Of a stretch of DNA of 47,550 bases, positions 1 through 8,170 are shown piece by piece. The notes beneath the pieces are model-generated. The model searched no databases. It worked only from the letters and a program-made list of their open reading frames with translations, and was not told the origin of the DNA. The translations under genes and the position numbers were made by a program. This stretch comes from Streptomyces lavendofoliae (GTDB lineage Bacteria; Actinomycetota; Actinomycetes; Streptomycetales; Streptomycetaceae): positions 1 through 47,550 of the forward strand of contig NZ_BMTP01000027.1 of assembly GCF_014649735.1 (NCBI RefSeq), given 5' to 3'. How positions within the stretch are numbered: position 1 is the first letter of the stretch; every line of letters starts with the position of its first letter.

Positions 1-2
1 GC

Positions 3-428
3 GGCGGCGACAACCGCTACGGCTACCCCGGCGACCCCATCAACCAATACGACCTCGACGGACGAGCGTGGTACAACCCGGTCCATGCCTGGAGGAGCTG
101 GAGGAAGACTCGGAGGAGGCATGCCAGCGCAGACTTCGTCCACTCGGCGGGAATGTTCGCCCTCGGATTCACCCCATTCCGTTTTGCGCGTACTGCGCGG
201 ACGATCTACAGGGCTCGGAGCCTCCGACAGACTTGCCGTGGACGGTGGGGCTGGGCCCGATGCGTTGGTGGCGGGCTCGCTGCATCCGAGGTGCAGTCGA
301 CCTACTGGTACGGGAAGAACACCCTCCGGCACGTCAACCGGTTCTACGTCAACTTCAAAGCTGACCTCCTGAACTCCATGTCTCCCTACCCGCGCTACAG
401 GAAGTGGAAGTGGAAGGGACGTTTTTGA
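3..428 (+). CDS. C-terminal end of an RHS/YD-repeat protein (5' partial)
   Basis: The frame is open from the window edge to the TGA at 426-428. It begins with the typical end of an RHS core (NRYGYPGDPINQYDLDG, about residues 4-20), which in this family marks the border between the conserved beta-cage and a variable C-terminal effector domain. The following 120 residues are basic and aromatic (for example YPRYRKWKWKGRF at the end) and match no toxin family I can name. In polymorphic toxin systems this tail would be the secreted effector and the next gene its immunity partner. The N-terminal part lies outside the window, so the full length is unknown. RHS assignment is firm; the tail's activity is unknown. 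Confidence 0.75.
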   Translation, partial: GGDNRYGYPGDPINQYDLDGRAWYNPVHAWRSWRKTRRRHASADFVHSAGMFALGFTPFRFARTARTIYRARSLRQTCRGRWGWARCVGGGLAASEVQSTYWYGKNTLRHVNRFYVNFKADLLNSMSPYPRYRKWKWKGRF

Positions 429-622
429 TCACGGGCGAGAAGACCAACGGTAAGGCGCTGGGTCAGAAGGCTGTCTTCTGGTGTGTCATCGCCGTCCTTA
501 CGCTCGACAGCCCGATGGACATGGGGCTGATCGGTGCGGCGCAGAAGGTCCTCCTTCTACTCGTCACTCTGGCGCTGATGGCAGAAGTAGTCATGTACAT
601 CAACGGAAAACGCAAGAAGTAG
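404..622 (+). CDS. Small two-helix membrane protein, candidate immunity protein
   Basis: A 72-residue protein starting at GTG 404, overlapping the end of the RHS frame by 25 bp. Two hydrophobic stretches are visible: AVFWCVIAVLTL (about residues 24-35) and an alpha-helical segment around KVLLLLVTLALMAEVVMYI (about 48-66), followed by a basic end (NGKRKK), consistent with a small inner-membrane protein. The position directly behind a toxin-like tail, overlapping it, is where immunity genes of polymorphic toxins normally sit; that role is inference. A strong hairpin follows at 675-706. No family recognised. Confidence 0.55.
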   Translation: MEVEGTFLITGEKTNGKALGQKAVFWCVIAVLTLDSPMDMGLIGAAQKVLLLLVTLALMAEVVMYINGKRKK

Positions 623-674
623 GGACGGCTCCTCGGTCGCGTCCTGAGCTTCTCGGTGACCCCCATAGCAGTCA

Positions 675-706
675 GGCGGCGCCCACCCCACGGGGTGGGC
701 GCCGCC
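675..706 (+). terminator. Strong hairpin terminator
   Basis: Perfect 15-bp inverted repeat (675-689 and 692-706) with a 2-nt loop. It lies 52 bp after the stop of the small membrane protein and probably ends the RHS transcript. There is no clear T-run, as is common in Streptomyces. Confidence 0.7.
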
Positions 707-725
707 TGCTTCGCTTCCTGCACCG

Positions 726-1274
726 GTGTATGCAGTAAGCCCACCACTCCCCTATCGATCAGCCGAGCACTGCACCAGCCCCTGGGCGCAGCGCGGCGCG
801 CACCACTTGGTCATCGACGACGTCCGCGATCTGTCCCTGCCCGTCCCCGCCATGGACGCGCTTCCCGCCTGGAGACCGACGCCGGACCTCGTCGCCCAGG
901 TGCTCCAGCCGCTCCCCGACCTGCGGCCGTGGCCGCCTGGCTCCCCGCAAGCGGTGCCCACGCCGCCAGAGCAGCCCGTGACTCCCGTCCAGCTCCTGAT
1001 CCCACCCAAGGAGCTCGCGCACAAGGTCTGCGCGGAGCTCTGGAACGCAGCGCACCTGGCCGACAACCCCCGCATCACCGGGGCGGCACGCGATGACGGC
1101 CGGTGCTCCAGCGCAGCGCACTGTCCTGGGGAGGTTCCCTGGTGGCCACCCCCGCAGTCCTGGCCCGCCGACGAATATGCCGCCGCCCAGCGCGTTCGGG
1201 GCATTGCCACCCGCGTCGTGATGGACCTCGGCAGCGACCAGTTCCTGGTGGTCACCGACGCCCTCACCCAGTAA
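726..1274 (+). CDS. Hypothetical protein
   Basis: Open frame of 182 residues with strongly GC-biased third codon positions. The GTG at 726 has no visible ribosome binding site; ATG 852 (MDALPAWRP) is an alternative start, and the 5' end may be truncated by the rearrangements nearby. The middle is proline-rich (about residues 60-90 from the first start) and the C-terminal half is more ordered (AAQRVRGIATRVVMDLGSDQFLVVTDAL). No domain recognised. A perfect hairpin follows 12 bp after the stop, which supports a real transcription unit ending here. Confidence 0.5.
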   Translation: MYAVSPPLPYRSAEHCTSPWAQRGAHHLVIDDVRDLSLPVPAMDALPAWRPTPDLVAQVLQPLPDLRPWPPGSPQAVPTPPEQPVTPVQLLIPPKELAHKVCAELWNAAHLADNPRITGAARDDGRCSSAAHCPGEVPWWPPPQSWPADEYAAAQRVRGIATRVVMDLGSDQFLVVTDALTQ

Positions 1275-1286
1275 TACCCGCTGCCT

Positions 1287-1325
1287 CGAGCGCCGCCCCG
1301 CCTTCCCGGCCCGGGGCGGCGCTCG
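1287..1325 (+). terminator. Hairpin terminator
   Basis: 14-bp inverted repeat (1287-1300 with 1312-1325, CGAGCGCCGCCCCG and its complement), loop 11 nt. It closes the hypothetical gene ending at 1274. Confidence 0.65.
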
Positions 1326-1440
1326 ATCCCCGTCAACCTCGTTCAAGCGAACGTGTGTAGATGCTGGATGAACGAGGCTCCGGTCGTTACGGTGGACTCG
1401 TTAGAACACGTGAATTCTCATTAAACGTAAGGGGGAGGAT

Positions 1441-1659
1441 GTGCACGCGCGTTGCCCGTCCAAGCCCTGGCGCCTCGTCGTCTCGTCACCCGGCGGACCC
1501 GTCACCAAGCCACAGCGCTCCGAAGCCGCGACCCACACCGCGGTCGACGAGGAGAAGCAGACCACCGCCGACCGGATCATCGTCGAGAAGTGGGCCGACG
1601 GCCGCTGGGACGAATGGATCCGCTGGGTACGCACCGACAACACCTGGCACGCCGAGTAG
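1441..1659 (+). CDS. Small hypothetical protein
   Basis: 72 residues from GTG 1441, with a GGGGGAGG sequence at 1431-1438 that lies rather close to the start. The C-terminal half is charged and tryptophan-rich (EKWADGRWDEWIRWVRTDNTW), resembling small Streptomyces plasmid and phage-type hypothetical proteins; no function is known. The next gene starts 12 bp after its stop, so the two are probably co-transcribed. The upstream 1330-1430 stretch is AT-richer than its surroundings and may hold the promoter. Confidence 0.5.
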   Translation: MHARCPSKPWRLVVSSPGGPVTKPQRSEAATHTAVDEEKQTTADRIIVEKWADGRWDEWIRWVRTDNTWHAE

Positions 1660-1671
1660 AAGGACACCCCC

Positions 1672-2094
1672 ATGCGGATCACGATCACCGTGGACAAGCC
1701 CACCGGCGACTTCCAGGAACGCCTCCTGGCCCTCCTCGCCGACCACGCCGGCCAGGTCGAAGTCGACACCACCTGGACCTGCGAACGCGCCGCCCGCTAC
1801 TACCACGCCCTCCCCGCACGCGCGCAGCGCATCGTCAAGGAAGCCGCCCACCGCAAGGGCTACGTCAGCGCCGACGACCTCCGCGACAGCGAGGACGCAA
1901 GCCTCCGCGGCCACAGCGCCGCCCTCAAGCGCATCCTCGACCGCGGCGTACGAGAAGGCTGGTGGCCCGACGGCATGGAACCCCCCATCCAGGCCCAAGG
2001 CCCCGGCTTCGGCAAGGTCGCCGGCTACCGCATGCCCGACCACCTCACCAGCACCTTTCGCATGGCCATCAACAACAGCTCCCGCGACTGGTAA
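1672..2094 (+). CDS. Hypothetical protein (140 aa)
   Basis: Starts at ATG 1672 in the series AAGGACACCCCCATG. The protein opens with a predicted beta strand (MRITITVDKP), followed by a helical region and a basic central part (RAQRIVKEAAHRKGYVSADDLRD, about residues 50-72) that could be a helix-turn-helix-like segment, ending in NNSSRDW. I cannot name the family. Same strand and tight spacing to the preceding small gene suggest a two-gene unit. An imperfect inverted repeat (GACGGTC/GACCGTC within 2100-2130) lies just downstream. Confidence 0.6.
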   Translation: MRITITVDKPTGDFQERLLALLADHAGQVEVDTTWTCERAARYYHALPARAQRIVKEAAHRKGYVSADDLRDSEDASLRGHSAALKRILDRGVREGWWPDGMEPPIQAQGPGFGKVAGYRMPDHLTSTFRMAINNSSRDW

Positions 2095-2260
2095 ATAGCC
2101 GACGGTCCAATCAGCGTGCCGACCGTCCCAGGCGTGCACCTGGGGCGGCCGTCGTCGTTTCCCCACGTCGATGCGGCGGGCGGCCCTGCGGCGCCGACCC
2201 CAGGCAACACCCCGTCGGCCCGCTGCCAGACACCCCCCTTCCCCGCCAGCGAGGCCCCCC

Positions 2261-2967
2261 ATGACCGACATCCAGCTCCGCTCCGACGTCAGTGTCGACC
2301 TCGTCAAGCACACCGCCACCGACGTCCTCTGAGCCGCCCCGCGTCTCCACCCTCGGCGAGCAGTCCTTCTATCGGCTCTCCGGACCAGACCTGTCCATCC
2401 CCTTCCCACACCCCCACGACGAACAAGACCGCAGCCTCATCAACTACCTGATGCGCGACCGGCGGCACGGCAGCCCCTTCGAGCGCAACTCCATGACCTT
2501 CCTCATCAGTGCACCGATCTTCGTCTTCCGCGAGTTCATGCGGCACCGCGTCGGCTGGTCGTACAACGAGGAGTCCGGCCGCTACAGCGAGCTCCAGCCC
2601 GTGTTCTACGTCCCCGGCCCCGACCGCAAGCTCGTGCAGCCCGGCTGGCCCGGGAAGTACAAGCTCATCGACGGCCCCCGAGAATCTTCACCAGCTCATC
2701 GTCGACACCATGGGCCAGGCGTACGCCGCTGCCTACAACACCCAGCTCCTGCTCCACGACGGCGTCGCACGCGAGATCGCCAGCTTGGTGCTCCCGGTCG
2801 GCCTCTTCTCTTCGATGTACGCCACGTGCAATGCCCACTCCCCCACGCACTTCCTCGGCCTCCGCACCAGCCACCCCGACGCTGCCGCCCCGGCGTTCCC
2901 GCAACGGGAGATTGAAATGGTCGGAGAGCAGACGGAGGCCTACTGGGCCCCGCGACGTACGACGTAG
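2261..2967 (+). pseudogene. thyX: thyX pseudogene (flavin-dependent thymidylate synthase), several frameshifts
   Basis: ThyX makes dTMP from dUMP using FAD and methylene-tetrahydrofolate. The N-terminus starts at ATG 2261 (MTDIQLRSDVSVDLVK) and hits a TGA at about 2330. The family sequence resumes in another frame (RVSTLGEQSF, YLMRDRRHGSPFERNS, then the nucleotide-binding signature RHRVGWSYNEESGRYSEL near 2540-2590). It shifts again near 2680 to a third frame (ENLHQLIVDTMGQAYAAAYNTQLLL, LVLPVGLFSSMYATCNAHS, FPQREIEMVGEQTEAYW), and again near 2950. Also missing is part of the segment expected between STLGEQS and the YLMRD helix. With at least three frame changes the gene cannot make a full enzyme unless the sequence contains errors. 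Confidence 0.8.
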
Positions 2968-3004
2968 TTCATCGACTCCTTCGACGCCCGCTGGCAGGAC
3001 CCGC

Positions 3005-3260
3005 CGCCCACGCGACACCGCGCCGCCGTCCTGTCCATCAACCTCACCCACCCCCTGCTGAACCCGCCGGACGACCCTGCCCTGGCCGACGTGTCGCCCG
3101 CCAGACCGGACGGGACACCGGCGTACGCGACTACGTCCTGGCGACGCCGGGCGCGGCCCGCATCGTCGACGACGCCGTGCACGATCTCGCCGCCCTGCTC
3201 GCCGCCGTGAACGGCAACTGTGCACCGGACACGCTCCAGGGCACCGTTGGGTTCGCCCCT
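3005..3260 (+). pseudogene. Remnant resembling the RapZ C-terminal domain
   Basis: Directly after the thyX remnant, two frames carry a sequence reading VLSINLTHPLLNPPDDPALADV and then, after a shift near 3095, TGRDTGVRDYVLATPGAARIVDDAVHDLAALL. The NPPDDP, RDYVLATPGA and IVDDAV elements recall the C-terminal domain of RapZ/YvcJ-type RNase adaptor proteins, including stand-alone actinobacterial versions. The usual following GGRHRSV loop is absent. No start codon or single frame is preserved. The assignment is from memory of the family and is tentative. Confidence 0.35.
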
Positions 3261-3273
3261 GGCGAGGGACACG

Positions 3274-4345
3274 TCAGCACCAGCGGGTCCGGGGGCAGTT
3301 CCACCCTCCATCTCCTCCCCCACCGTTACCGTCTGACGAGTCGCCCGACCCGCTCGGCAGCCCATCCGGATAGGAGCTGTTGCGGCGCCGGTCACCGGGG
3401 AACGGGTCGTGGTAGTCGGGGTCGCCGTCATCGTCCCGGTTCGGCAGCCTCGGCCGGTCGCCGTCGTCCCTGCCGGAGTCGGGGCAGCCGTTGTCGGGGT
3501 GAGTCAGTCCGATGGTCACCCACATGTCGACGGTGACATCCCTGCTCCTGGCTGGGTCGGTCACGCACACCCGCCAGTCGTCGTACTCACCCTCGTCGGG
3601 AAGCTGGTCGTTGATGACGCCGTGGACGCCATGATGTGGTCGGCCGGGACGGTCCCAAGAGCGGCGACCTCCTTGTGCGCTGTCCTCCACGTCTTCCAGA
3701 CCAGCTCCGGCATCGTCGGCCACGGGATCGCACCCCCGTCCTCCCGGGGACACGGGGCGCCCTTCTTCACCGCGCCGAAGTCGATCGTCCTTGTGCCGGA
3801 CGAGGTCCAGCCAGTGCGCTGGAAACAGACGGTCCAGTTGAGCCGCATCATGATGCTCTTGTCCTCGTCGGACGCGTCGTGTTCGTCCACACCGAAACCG
3901 GCGGCCTCCGCGGCCTCCTGCGCATCGTCCAGAGACATCCCCCGGTAGTCCTTCGCCGCCGGGCGGGGCCTGGACGTCGGTGACGGCGGGGATGTCGGCG
4001 CAGTCCGGGCCGGGATGTCCGCCCTGCCCGCACCTACCGCGGCTTTCCCGTCCGCCGGCGCCGCGGTGCCTGTGGTCTGATTCTCGGCTGGTCCGGGGCG
4101 ACCGACCCGAGCAGAGTAAACGCCGCAAATGTGGCGGCCACCTTCACGCCCTTGCTCCAGGACGTGTCCTTCCAGACCAAGACAATCGCGACGACCATCA
4201 CTACGAAGCCCAGGTATGGGCTGATCAGCCCCAGCACGGGAACAGCGAGGAAGAAGCCGATCCGGGCGCGGATGGTCAGCCACCACCGAGTGCGGAGAAC
4301 GGCCGGGACCGGCGATGGCGAGGAAGGAGCGGGCGGGCGGTGCAT
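3274..4345 (-). pseudogene. Membrane-anchored PASTA-like protein, frameshifted
   Basis: Reading from ATG 4345, the protein starts MHRPPAPSSPSP and has two hydrophobic segments (IGFFLAVPVLGLISPYLGF and VVMVVAIVLVW). It then changes frame near 4060 into a proline/alanine linker and a PASTA-like module (DYRGMSLDDAQEAAEAAGF, later NWTVCFQ and TIDFGAVKKGAPCP). Near 3635 it changes frame again into VINDQLPDEGEYDDWRVCV, VTVDMWVTIGL and an acidic, glycine-rich tail ending NCPRTRWC. PASTA-like repeats of this cysteine-containing kind are common in Streptomyces lipoproteins and membrane proteins, where they act extracellularly. At least two frame changes mean it is probably broken, or the sequence contains indel errors. 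Confidence 0.55.
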
Positions 4346-4637
4346 GGGCGGTGTCTTCTCTGACGCTGGGGCATGACGGCCCGTGAGGTCCCTCGGAACG
4401 TCTGTCGAGCGACCGCATCGTACAGAGCACGGGGGATGCCTCCCGCGCGGGACCAGTGCCACCCGTTCGCCCGCCCGGCGCTGGTCACACGAGGTGATAG
4501 GCCCCCACAATCGCTCCGCTCCCCCGCCGCAGATACCGCTCAACCACCGCCAGCTCGGTGAGGGGACACTGTACGACGCGCCCAGTGCGTCCTCTTCTTC
4601 ACGGGCACGCGAAAAGCAGAGCTGGGAATACCTCTGC
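4346..4637. other. Intergenic region between PASTA remnant and the par locus
   Basis: I see no convincing gene in this stretch. It separates the minus-strand PASTA remnant from the plus-strand par operon and should hold promoters for both. Short frames across it have poor codon usage. Confidence 0.5.
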
Positions 4638-4656
4638 TTCAAAACCGGGTTTTGAT
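4638..4656. promoter_or_regulatory. Candidate parS-like site 1
   Basis: TTCAAAACCGGGTTTTGAT; the palindromic core TCAAAACC-G-GGTTTTGA has an odd central base. It is 173 bp upstream of the parA start and belongs to a set of four such sites clustered around parAB. It differs from the chromosomal Streptomyces parS (GTTTCACGTGAAAC), fitting a plasmid-type ParB. Confidence 0.65.
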
Positions 4657-4680
4657 GCAGGCCGCCGGTCGGGCGGGTAC

Positions 4681-4728
4681 CGGCGTGCCCGTCGGTTTCA
4701 AAACCCGGTTTTTGAATCCGACACGCCG
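4681..4728. promoter_or_regulatory. Candidate parS-like site 2 with extended flanking dyad
   Basis: The core TTCAAAACCCGGTTTTTGAA (4697-4716) has one extra T in the right arm. It is enclosed in a second, outer inverted repeat (CGGCGTG...GTCGG on the left, CCGACACGCCG on the right), so the whole 48 bp is nearly dyad-symmetric. It lies in the parA promoter region, so the site could serve both as centromere and as operator. Confidence 0.6.
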
Positions 4729-4828
4729 TGGGTGCCTAAGAGGGGGCGGTACGTGGCATCCTGTCCCGGTCCGCTAGTACCGACCCAAACCGGGCCGGGA
4801 AGCATACGGAGCATCAGGAGTACCACCC

Positions 4829-5563
4829 ATGGCACGGATCACCGCGATCATCAACCGCAAGGGTGGAGTCGGCAAGTCGACTCTCACCGTGAACACTGCG
4901 GCCATCACCGCTCATGTCCTGGGCGAATCCCCCGAAGGCGACCCCCACTACGTCGCCGCCGTCTCCGCTGACCCGCAGGGATCCACCACGTGGTGGTCGG
5001 AGCGAGTCGGCCAGGACCTGCCCTTCTCCTTCGAGCAGATCAACTCCAAGGACGACCTGGAACTGTTCTCCGCGCTGAAGAAGTCCCGCAAGGTCAAGCA
5101 CGCCTTCATCGACACTCCGGGCTGGATGGACCTGCCAGAGGACGAGAAGGAAGAAGCCGGCGACCCGTTCGGCAAGAGCACTGCCGCCGACGCCATGCGC
5201 GCCGTGCTGGCCAACGCCGACGACATCATCGTGCCCGTCGAGCCGGAACCTCTCGGCTTCATGCCGACCCGCGACACCATCGAGGAAGTGGTCAAGCCTC
5301 TCGGGATCCCCTACCTGGTCGTCATCAACAACTGGGACCCGCGCGACGGCGAAGCCGATCTCGACCAGACCAAGGACTTCGTCCGCGCCCAGGGGTGGAA
5401 CCTCGCCAACACTGTCGTTCGCCACTACAAGGTCCACACCCGGGCGGCGCTCGAAGGCACCGTCGTCACCCAGTACAAGAAGAACCGGGTCGCCATGGAA
5501 GCCCGCGAAGACTTCTACCAGCTCGCCCTCGAGCTGGGCGCGGGGAAGAAGGGGGCGCGCTGA
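4829..5563 (+). CDS. parA: ParA partition ATPase
   Basis: 244-residue ParA/Soj-type ATPase that, with ParB, positions DNA carrying parS sites. The deviant Walker A motif KGGVGKST is at residues 11-18, the second motif is DPQGSTTWW (about 49-57), and the Walker B-like strand is HAFIDTPGW (about 92-100). Lacking an N-terminal helix-turn-helix, it is a type Ib-size ParA, so autoregulation would fall to ParB. Start ATG 4829 has an AGGAG sequence about 10 bp upstream. The stop TGA shares one base with the parB start (TGATG), indicating translational coupling. Assignment is firm; the symbol is by function, not orthology to the chromosomal gene. Confidence 0.93.
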   Translation: MARITAIINRKGGVGKSTLTVNTAAITAHVLGESPEGDPHYVAAVSADPQGSTTWWSERVGQDLPFSFEQINSKDDLELFSALKKSRKVKHAFIDTPGWMDLPEDEKEEAGDPFGKSTAADAMRAVLANADDIIVPVEPEPLGFMPTRDTIEEVVKPLGIPYLVVINNWDPRDGEADLDQTKDFVRAQGWNLANTVVRHYKVHTRAALEGTVVTQYKKNRVAMEAREDFYQLALELGAGKKGAR

Positions 5564-6675
5564 TGGCGCCGAAGAAGCCCTGGTCCGACCTGCTCGAAGG
5601 CCCCGGCAAGCCGGGCGCCAAGGGCGCAACCGCCCCCGAGCCGGCCAAGACGGAAACACAGCCGACCACCGTGTACATGCACACGATCATCGGCAACCCG
5701 GAGAACCCGCGCACCGAAGCGGATTACACCGACGACGACGCCGACTTCCGAGAGCTCAAGGCGTCGATGAAGTCAGTCGGGCAGCTGCAGCCGGCCGTCG
5801 CCATGTCCCGCGAGGCGTTCCTCCGGGTCAAGCCCGAGCACGGCGCCCGTCTCGGCGATGCCCAGTGGGTCGTCATCCTCGGCAACCGCCGCTTCCACGC
5901 GGCGAAGCAGCTCGGCTGGACGAAGTTCGAAATCCGTGTCCGGGACCGCCTCGGCAAGGAGGACGACGACAAGGTCGACGAAGCCGTCGTCATCGAGAAC
6001 ATCCACCGCAAGAACATCCCTCCCTACAAGGAGGCCGAGTTCCTGCAGCGGATGGTGGAGCGCCACGGCTCCCAGGAGAAGGTCGCAGAGCGCATCGGCA
6101 AGTCGCAGATGTACGTCTCCAACCGCCTCGCCCTGCTCAACCTCGCACCCGAGCTCCGGGACGTTGTCGACACCAAGCAGATCAAGGTGAAGACCGCCGA
6201 GAAGATCGCCAAGATCCAGGACCCCGAAGAGCAGAAAGCGATCGCGGCCGAGGAGATCCGCAAGGCGAAGGAGCCGAAGGCCCCGCGGAAGCGCAGTACC
6301 GTCCCGGAGTCGACGCCGGTTCAAAACCCGGTTTTGAACTCCGGCAGCGAGCCCGCCCCGACGAGCGGGGGAGCCGTCACCACCGTCTCCGAGCCGAGCA
6401 AGCCCCCGATCATGGTTCCCGAGCCGCGGACCACAGCGGCGCCCGAGATCGATGCGGTCGAGATCCCATGGCATGACGGGGCAGCTCTCATGGACGTTGC
6501 CTTCGACAAGCTGGATCCGGCCCAGCGCAGCGCGTTCATCCTGCGCTACTTCCAGCGAAGCAGCGGAGTCGAAGCCGTCATCGCCGACATGCGCGGCAAC
6601 ATCGACTCGCAGGCCCGCGCCTCACTCGCCGCCATCCTCCAGCGCGTCTCAGCAGGCCTGCTCCAGGACACGTAG
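5563..6675 (+). CDS. parB: ParB-family partition protein
   Basis: 370 residues starting at ATG 5563 inside the parA stop. The N-terminal ParB/Srx domain contains LGNRRFHAAKQLG (about residues 106-118, the CTP-binding box) and ENIHRKNIPPYKEAEF (about 145-160). A helix-turn-helix follows (EKVAERIGKSQMYVSNRLALL, about 172-192). Then comes a proline-rich linker and a C-terminal segment of about 90 residues (PWHDGAALMDVAFDKL to the end) that probably dimerises. Unusually, the linker-coding DNA at 6319-6339 is itself one of the TTCAAAACCCGGTTTTGAA palindromes, encoding PVQNPVLNSG. A strong terminator follows at 6689-6726. Confidence 0.9.
   Translation: MAPKKPWSDLLEGPGKPGAKGATAPEPAKTETQPTTVYMHTIIGNPENPRTEADYTDDDADFRELKASMKSVGQLQPAVAMSREAFLRVKPEHGARLGDAQWVVILGNRRFHAAKQLGWTKFEIRVRDRLGKEDDDKVDEAVVIENIHRKNIPPYKEAEFLQRMVERHGSQEKVAERIGKSQMYVSNRLALLNLAPELRDVVDTKQIKVKTAEKIAKIQDPEEQKAIAAEEIRKAKEPKAPRKRSTVPESTPVQNPVLNSGSEPAPTSGGAVTTVSEPSKPPIMVPEPRTTAAPEIDAVEIPWHDGAALMDVAFDKLDPAQRSAFILRYFQRSSGVEAVIADMRGNIDSQARASLAAILQRVSAGLLQDT
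6319..6339. promoter_or_regulatory. Candidate parS-like site 3, inside parB
   Basis: A perfect 21-bp palindrome around a central C (10-bp arms; core TTCAAAACCCGGTTTTGAA), in frame within the parB linker. An intragenic copy of the same site argues for ParB loading or spreading over its own operon. Confidence 0.65.
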
Positions 6676-6688
6676 CGGACCCGACCCG

Positions 6689-6726
6689 AAGGACCCTGCC
6701 CGCACCGATTGGAGGGCAGGGTCCTT
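6689..6726 (+). terminator. parAB terminator
   Basis: Perfect 13-bp inverted repeat AAGGACCCTGCCC / GGGCAGGGTCCTT with a 12-nt loop, 13 bp after the parB stop. Because the repeat starts with AA and ends with TT, it could also stop the convergent gene that ends at 6760. Confidence 0.75.
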
Positions 6727-6759
6727 CGCACATCCGGACCCGCAGCTCAGGCGGAACAC

Positions 6760-7494
6760 TCAGGCGTCGGCTCGCAACCAGCCTGGGATCGTCCGCCTGC
6801 TCACTCCGGACAGGGCCTGGAGACGGGTCGGACCCAGCCCGTCCGCGTGGGCCCGCCGCATCAAGGCACGCATCCTGCTGTCCACGAAGGAGAGCTCGCG
6901 CTGCTTCACATACCGCTGGACTCCAGCCAGTGCCAGCTCATCCCCAGCACTGAGCGTGGGCGCAGGATGCGCCTCCTCCCACACAAAGATCTGTTCCGCC
7001 AGCTCACGCCATCGGTACGGTCCGGGCTCAGGCGGGGACACCTTCACCCGCCGAGCCCGCTCCGCCCGCTCCAGCAGCTCCTCGGCTGACACCGCCTCAG
7101 CCCGAAGCGTCTGCGGGACACTGACGTCCTTCCAAGCGACCTGAAACGCCCCAAGCTCCGGCCCACCCTCACCGCCGCTCCCCGTGAAGCAGACGGCGCA
7201 CGTCCGGCGCAGCAGATCTGCGCCGAGTTCAGGAGAAACGCAGAACTCCACCGGATACCGGCACAGCACTGGGATGGAGTACGCCAACGAGTAGGCGGCG
7301 TGCACGGCTCGGAATCCACAGGCATCGTTGTTCACGTGCGACGTCACCCGCAGAAGCGCATGCGACCATCTAGATGTCTCCCCCGCCGCCTCATCGCGAC
7401 TGGTGAAAACTCTGTACTCCTGGTGCCGCAAAGCGCTGATGAGGGGTCCCACAGGGGCTGCCTGCGGCCACTCTTCCACCAATGCTTCCCACAT
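6760..7494 (-). CDS. Hypothetical protein with a C-terminal helix-turn-helix-like segment
   Basis: 244 residues from ATG 7494, preceded by GAGAGAGG at a suitable distance. The N-terminal half contains WEALVEEWPQAAPVGPLISALRHQEYRVF. The C-terminal 35 residues (MRALMRRAHADGLGPTRLQ then ALSGVSRRTIPGWLRA) read as a helix-turn-helix, so DNA binding is plausible. The gene is convergent with parB, shares its terminator region, and sits between parS-like sites 3 and 4, so it may belong to the partition or maintenance locus. No family recognised. Confidence 0.7.
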   Translation of the reverse strand: MWEALVEEWPQAAPVGPLISALRHQEYRVFTSRDEAAGETSRWSHALLRVTSHVNNDACGFRAVHAAYSLAYSIPVLCRYPVEFCVSPELGADLLRRTCAVCFTGSGGEGGPELGAFQVAWKDVSVPQTLRAEAVSAEELLERAERARRVKVSPPEPGPYRWRELAEQIFVWEEAHPAPTLSAGDELALAGVQRYVKQRELSFVDSRMRALMRRAHADGLGPTRLQALSGVSRRTIPGWLRADA

Positions 7495-7663
7495 GACTCG
7501 GCAACCTCTCTCGTGCTTGTCGGGAAGCACTTCCCGCTCCCGTGCCTCACCAACGCCGAGCCGAACCTGAGGACACGGCCCCGGGCGGCCGCTTAGAGAC
7601 TGGCACCTTAGTGAGACCGAAGGCGTACCAGCCTCTGGGCGTGTCAGAGCTGTCAGGACTTCG

Positions 7664-7684
7664 CTTCAAAACCCGGTTTTGAAG
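7664..7684. promoter_or_regulatory. Candidate parS-like site 4
   Basis: Perfect 21-bp palindrome with core TTCAAAACCCGGTTTTGAA around a central C, in the non-coding DNA upstream of the hypothetical gene that starts at 7494. Outermost member of the cluster of four. Confidence 0.65.
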
Positions 7685-7738
7685 ACCGTAGGTGGGGTGG
7701 CCAGTCGACGAAGCTGCAACCCGCTGAACCGGCATGCC

Positions 7739-7770
7739 GTCGCCCCCGGACCTAACTTGCCGGGGGCGAC
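7739..7770. terminator. Hairpin
   Basis: 11-bp perfect inverted repeat GTCGCCCCCGG / CCGGGGGCGAC with a 10-nt loop in a gene-free stretch. It looks like a factor-independent terminator, but no intact gene ends next to it. Confidence 0.5.
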
Positions 7771-7945
7771 GGAAGGCGCGCCGGGCCGCGTGCCGCCGAG
7801 GGAGCACACATGCCAGGGGCCACATTGCCCACATGCCCGCGTGACGTACCCGGGCAGACCCAAGGTAGGCCGCTGAACGGACTGAAACTCGCAGCGCACG
7901 GCCTTCGCTGGTGTGTGGTTCTGCTGCTGTGGCTCAGGGGTGATG

Positions 7946-8170
7946 GGTCAGCAGGTGCAGGTGGTGCCGTCGGCGGCGGTGTACCAATTGCAGGCGGTGA
8001 CGTTGCCGGCGGCGGTGTTGCGTCCTGGCTGCCGGGCTTCTTCAGCCTGGTCCGGAGTCTCGGCGGTGCTGGGGTTCAGCAGCACGTGGTGGGCTTAACC
8101 CGGTAGATGTGGTGGGCGCTGCGGCTGTCGCGGAAGAGACGGCAGCTGCCAATATGCACGCACATTCACC
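7946..8170 (-). pseudogene. Degraded copy of the lamin-tail protein C-terminus
   Basis: This stretch aligns by eye with the 3' end of the secreted lamin-tail-like gene at 10655-11170 (shared TGGTGCCGTCGGCGGCGGTGT followed by the same order of blocks, including the GTAGATGTGGTGG segment). It carries indels and lacks the 5' half. It is a decayed duplicate. The DNA from 7495 to 7945 otherwise holds only parS-like site 4 and a hairpin. Confidence 0.55.

Noticed and set aside
1486..2409. Long minus-strand open frame (307 codons) opposite the 1672 gene
   Set aside because: Alanine/glycine/valine-rich composition from antisense of a GC-biased gene; no ribosome binding site and no family resemblance.
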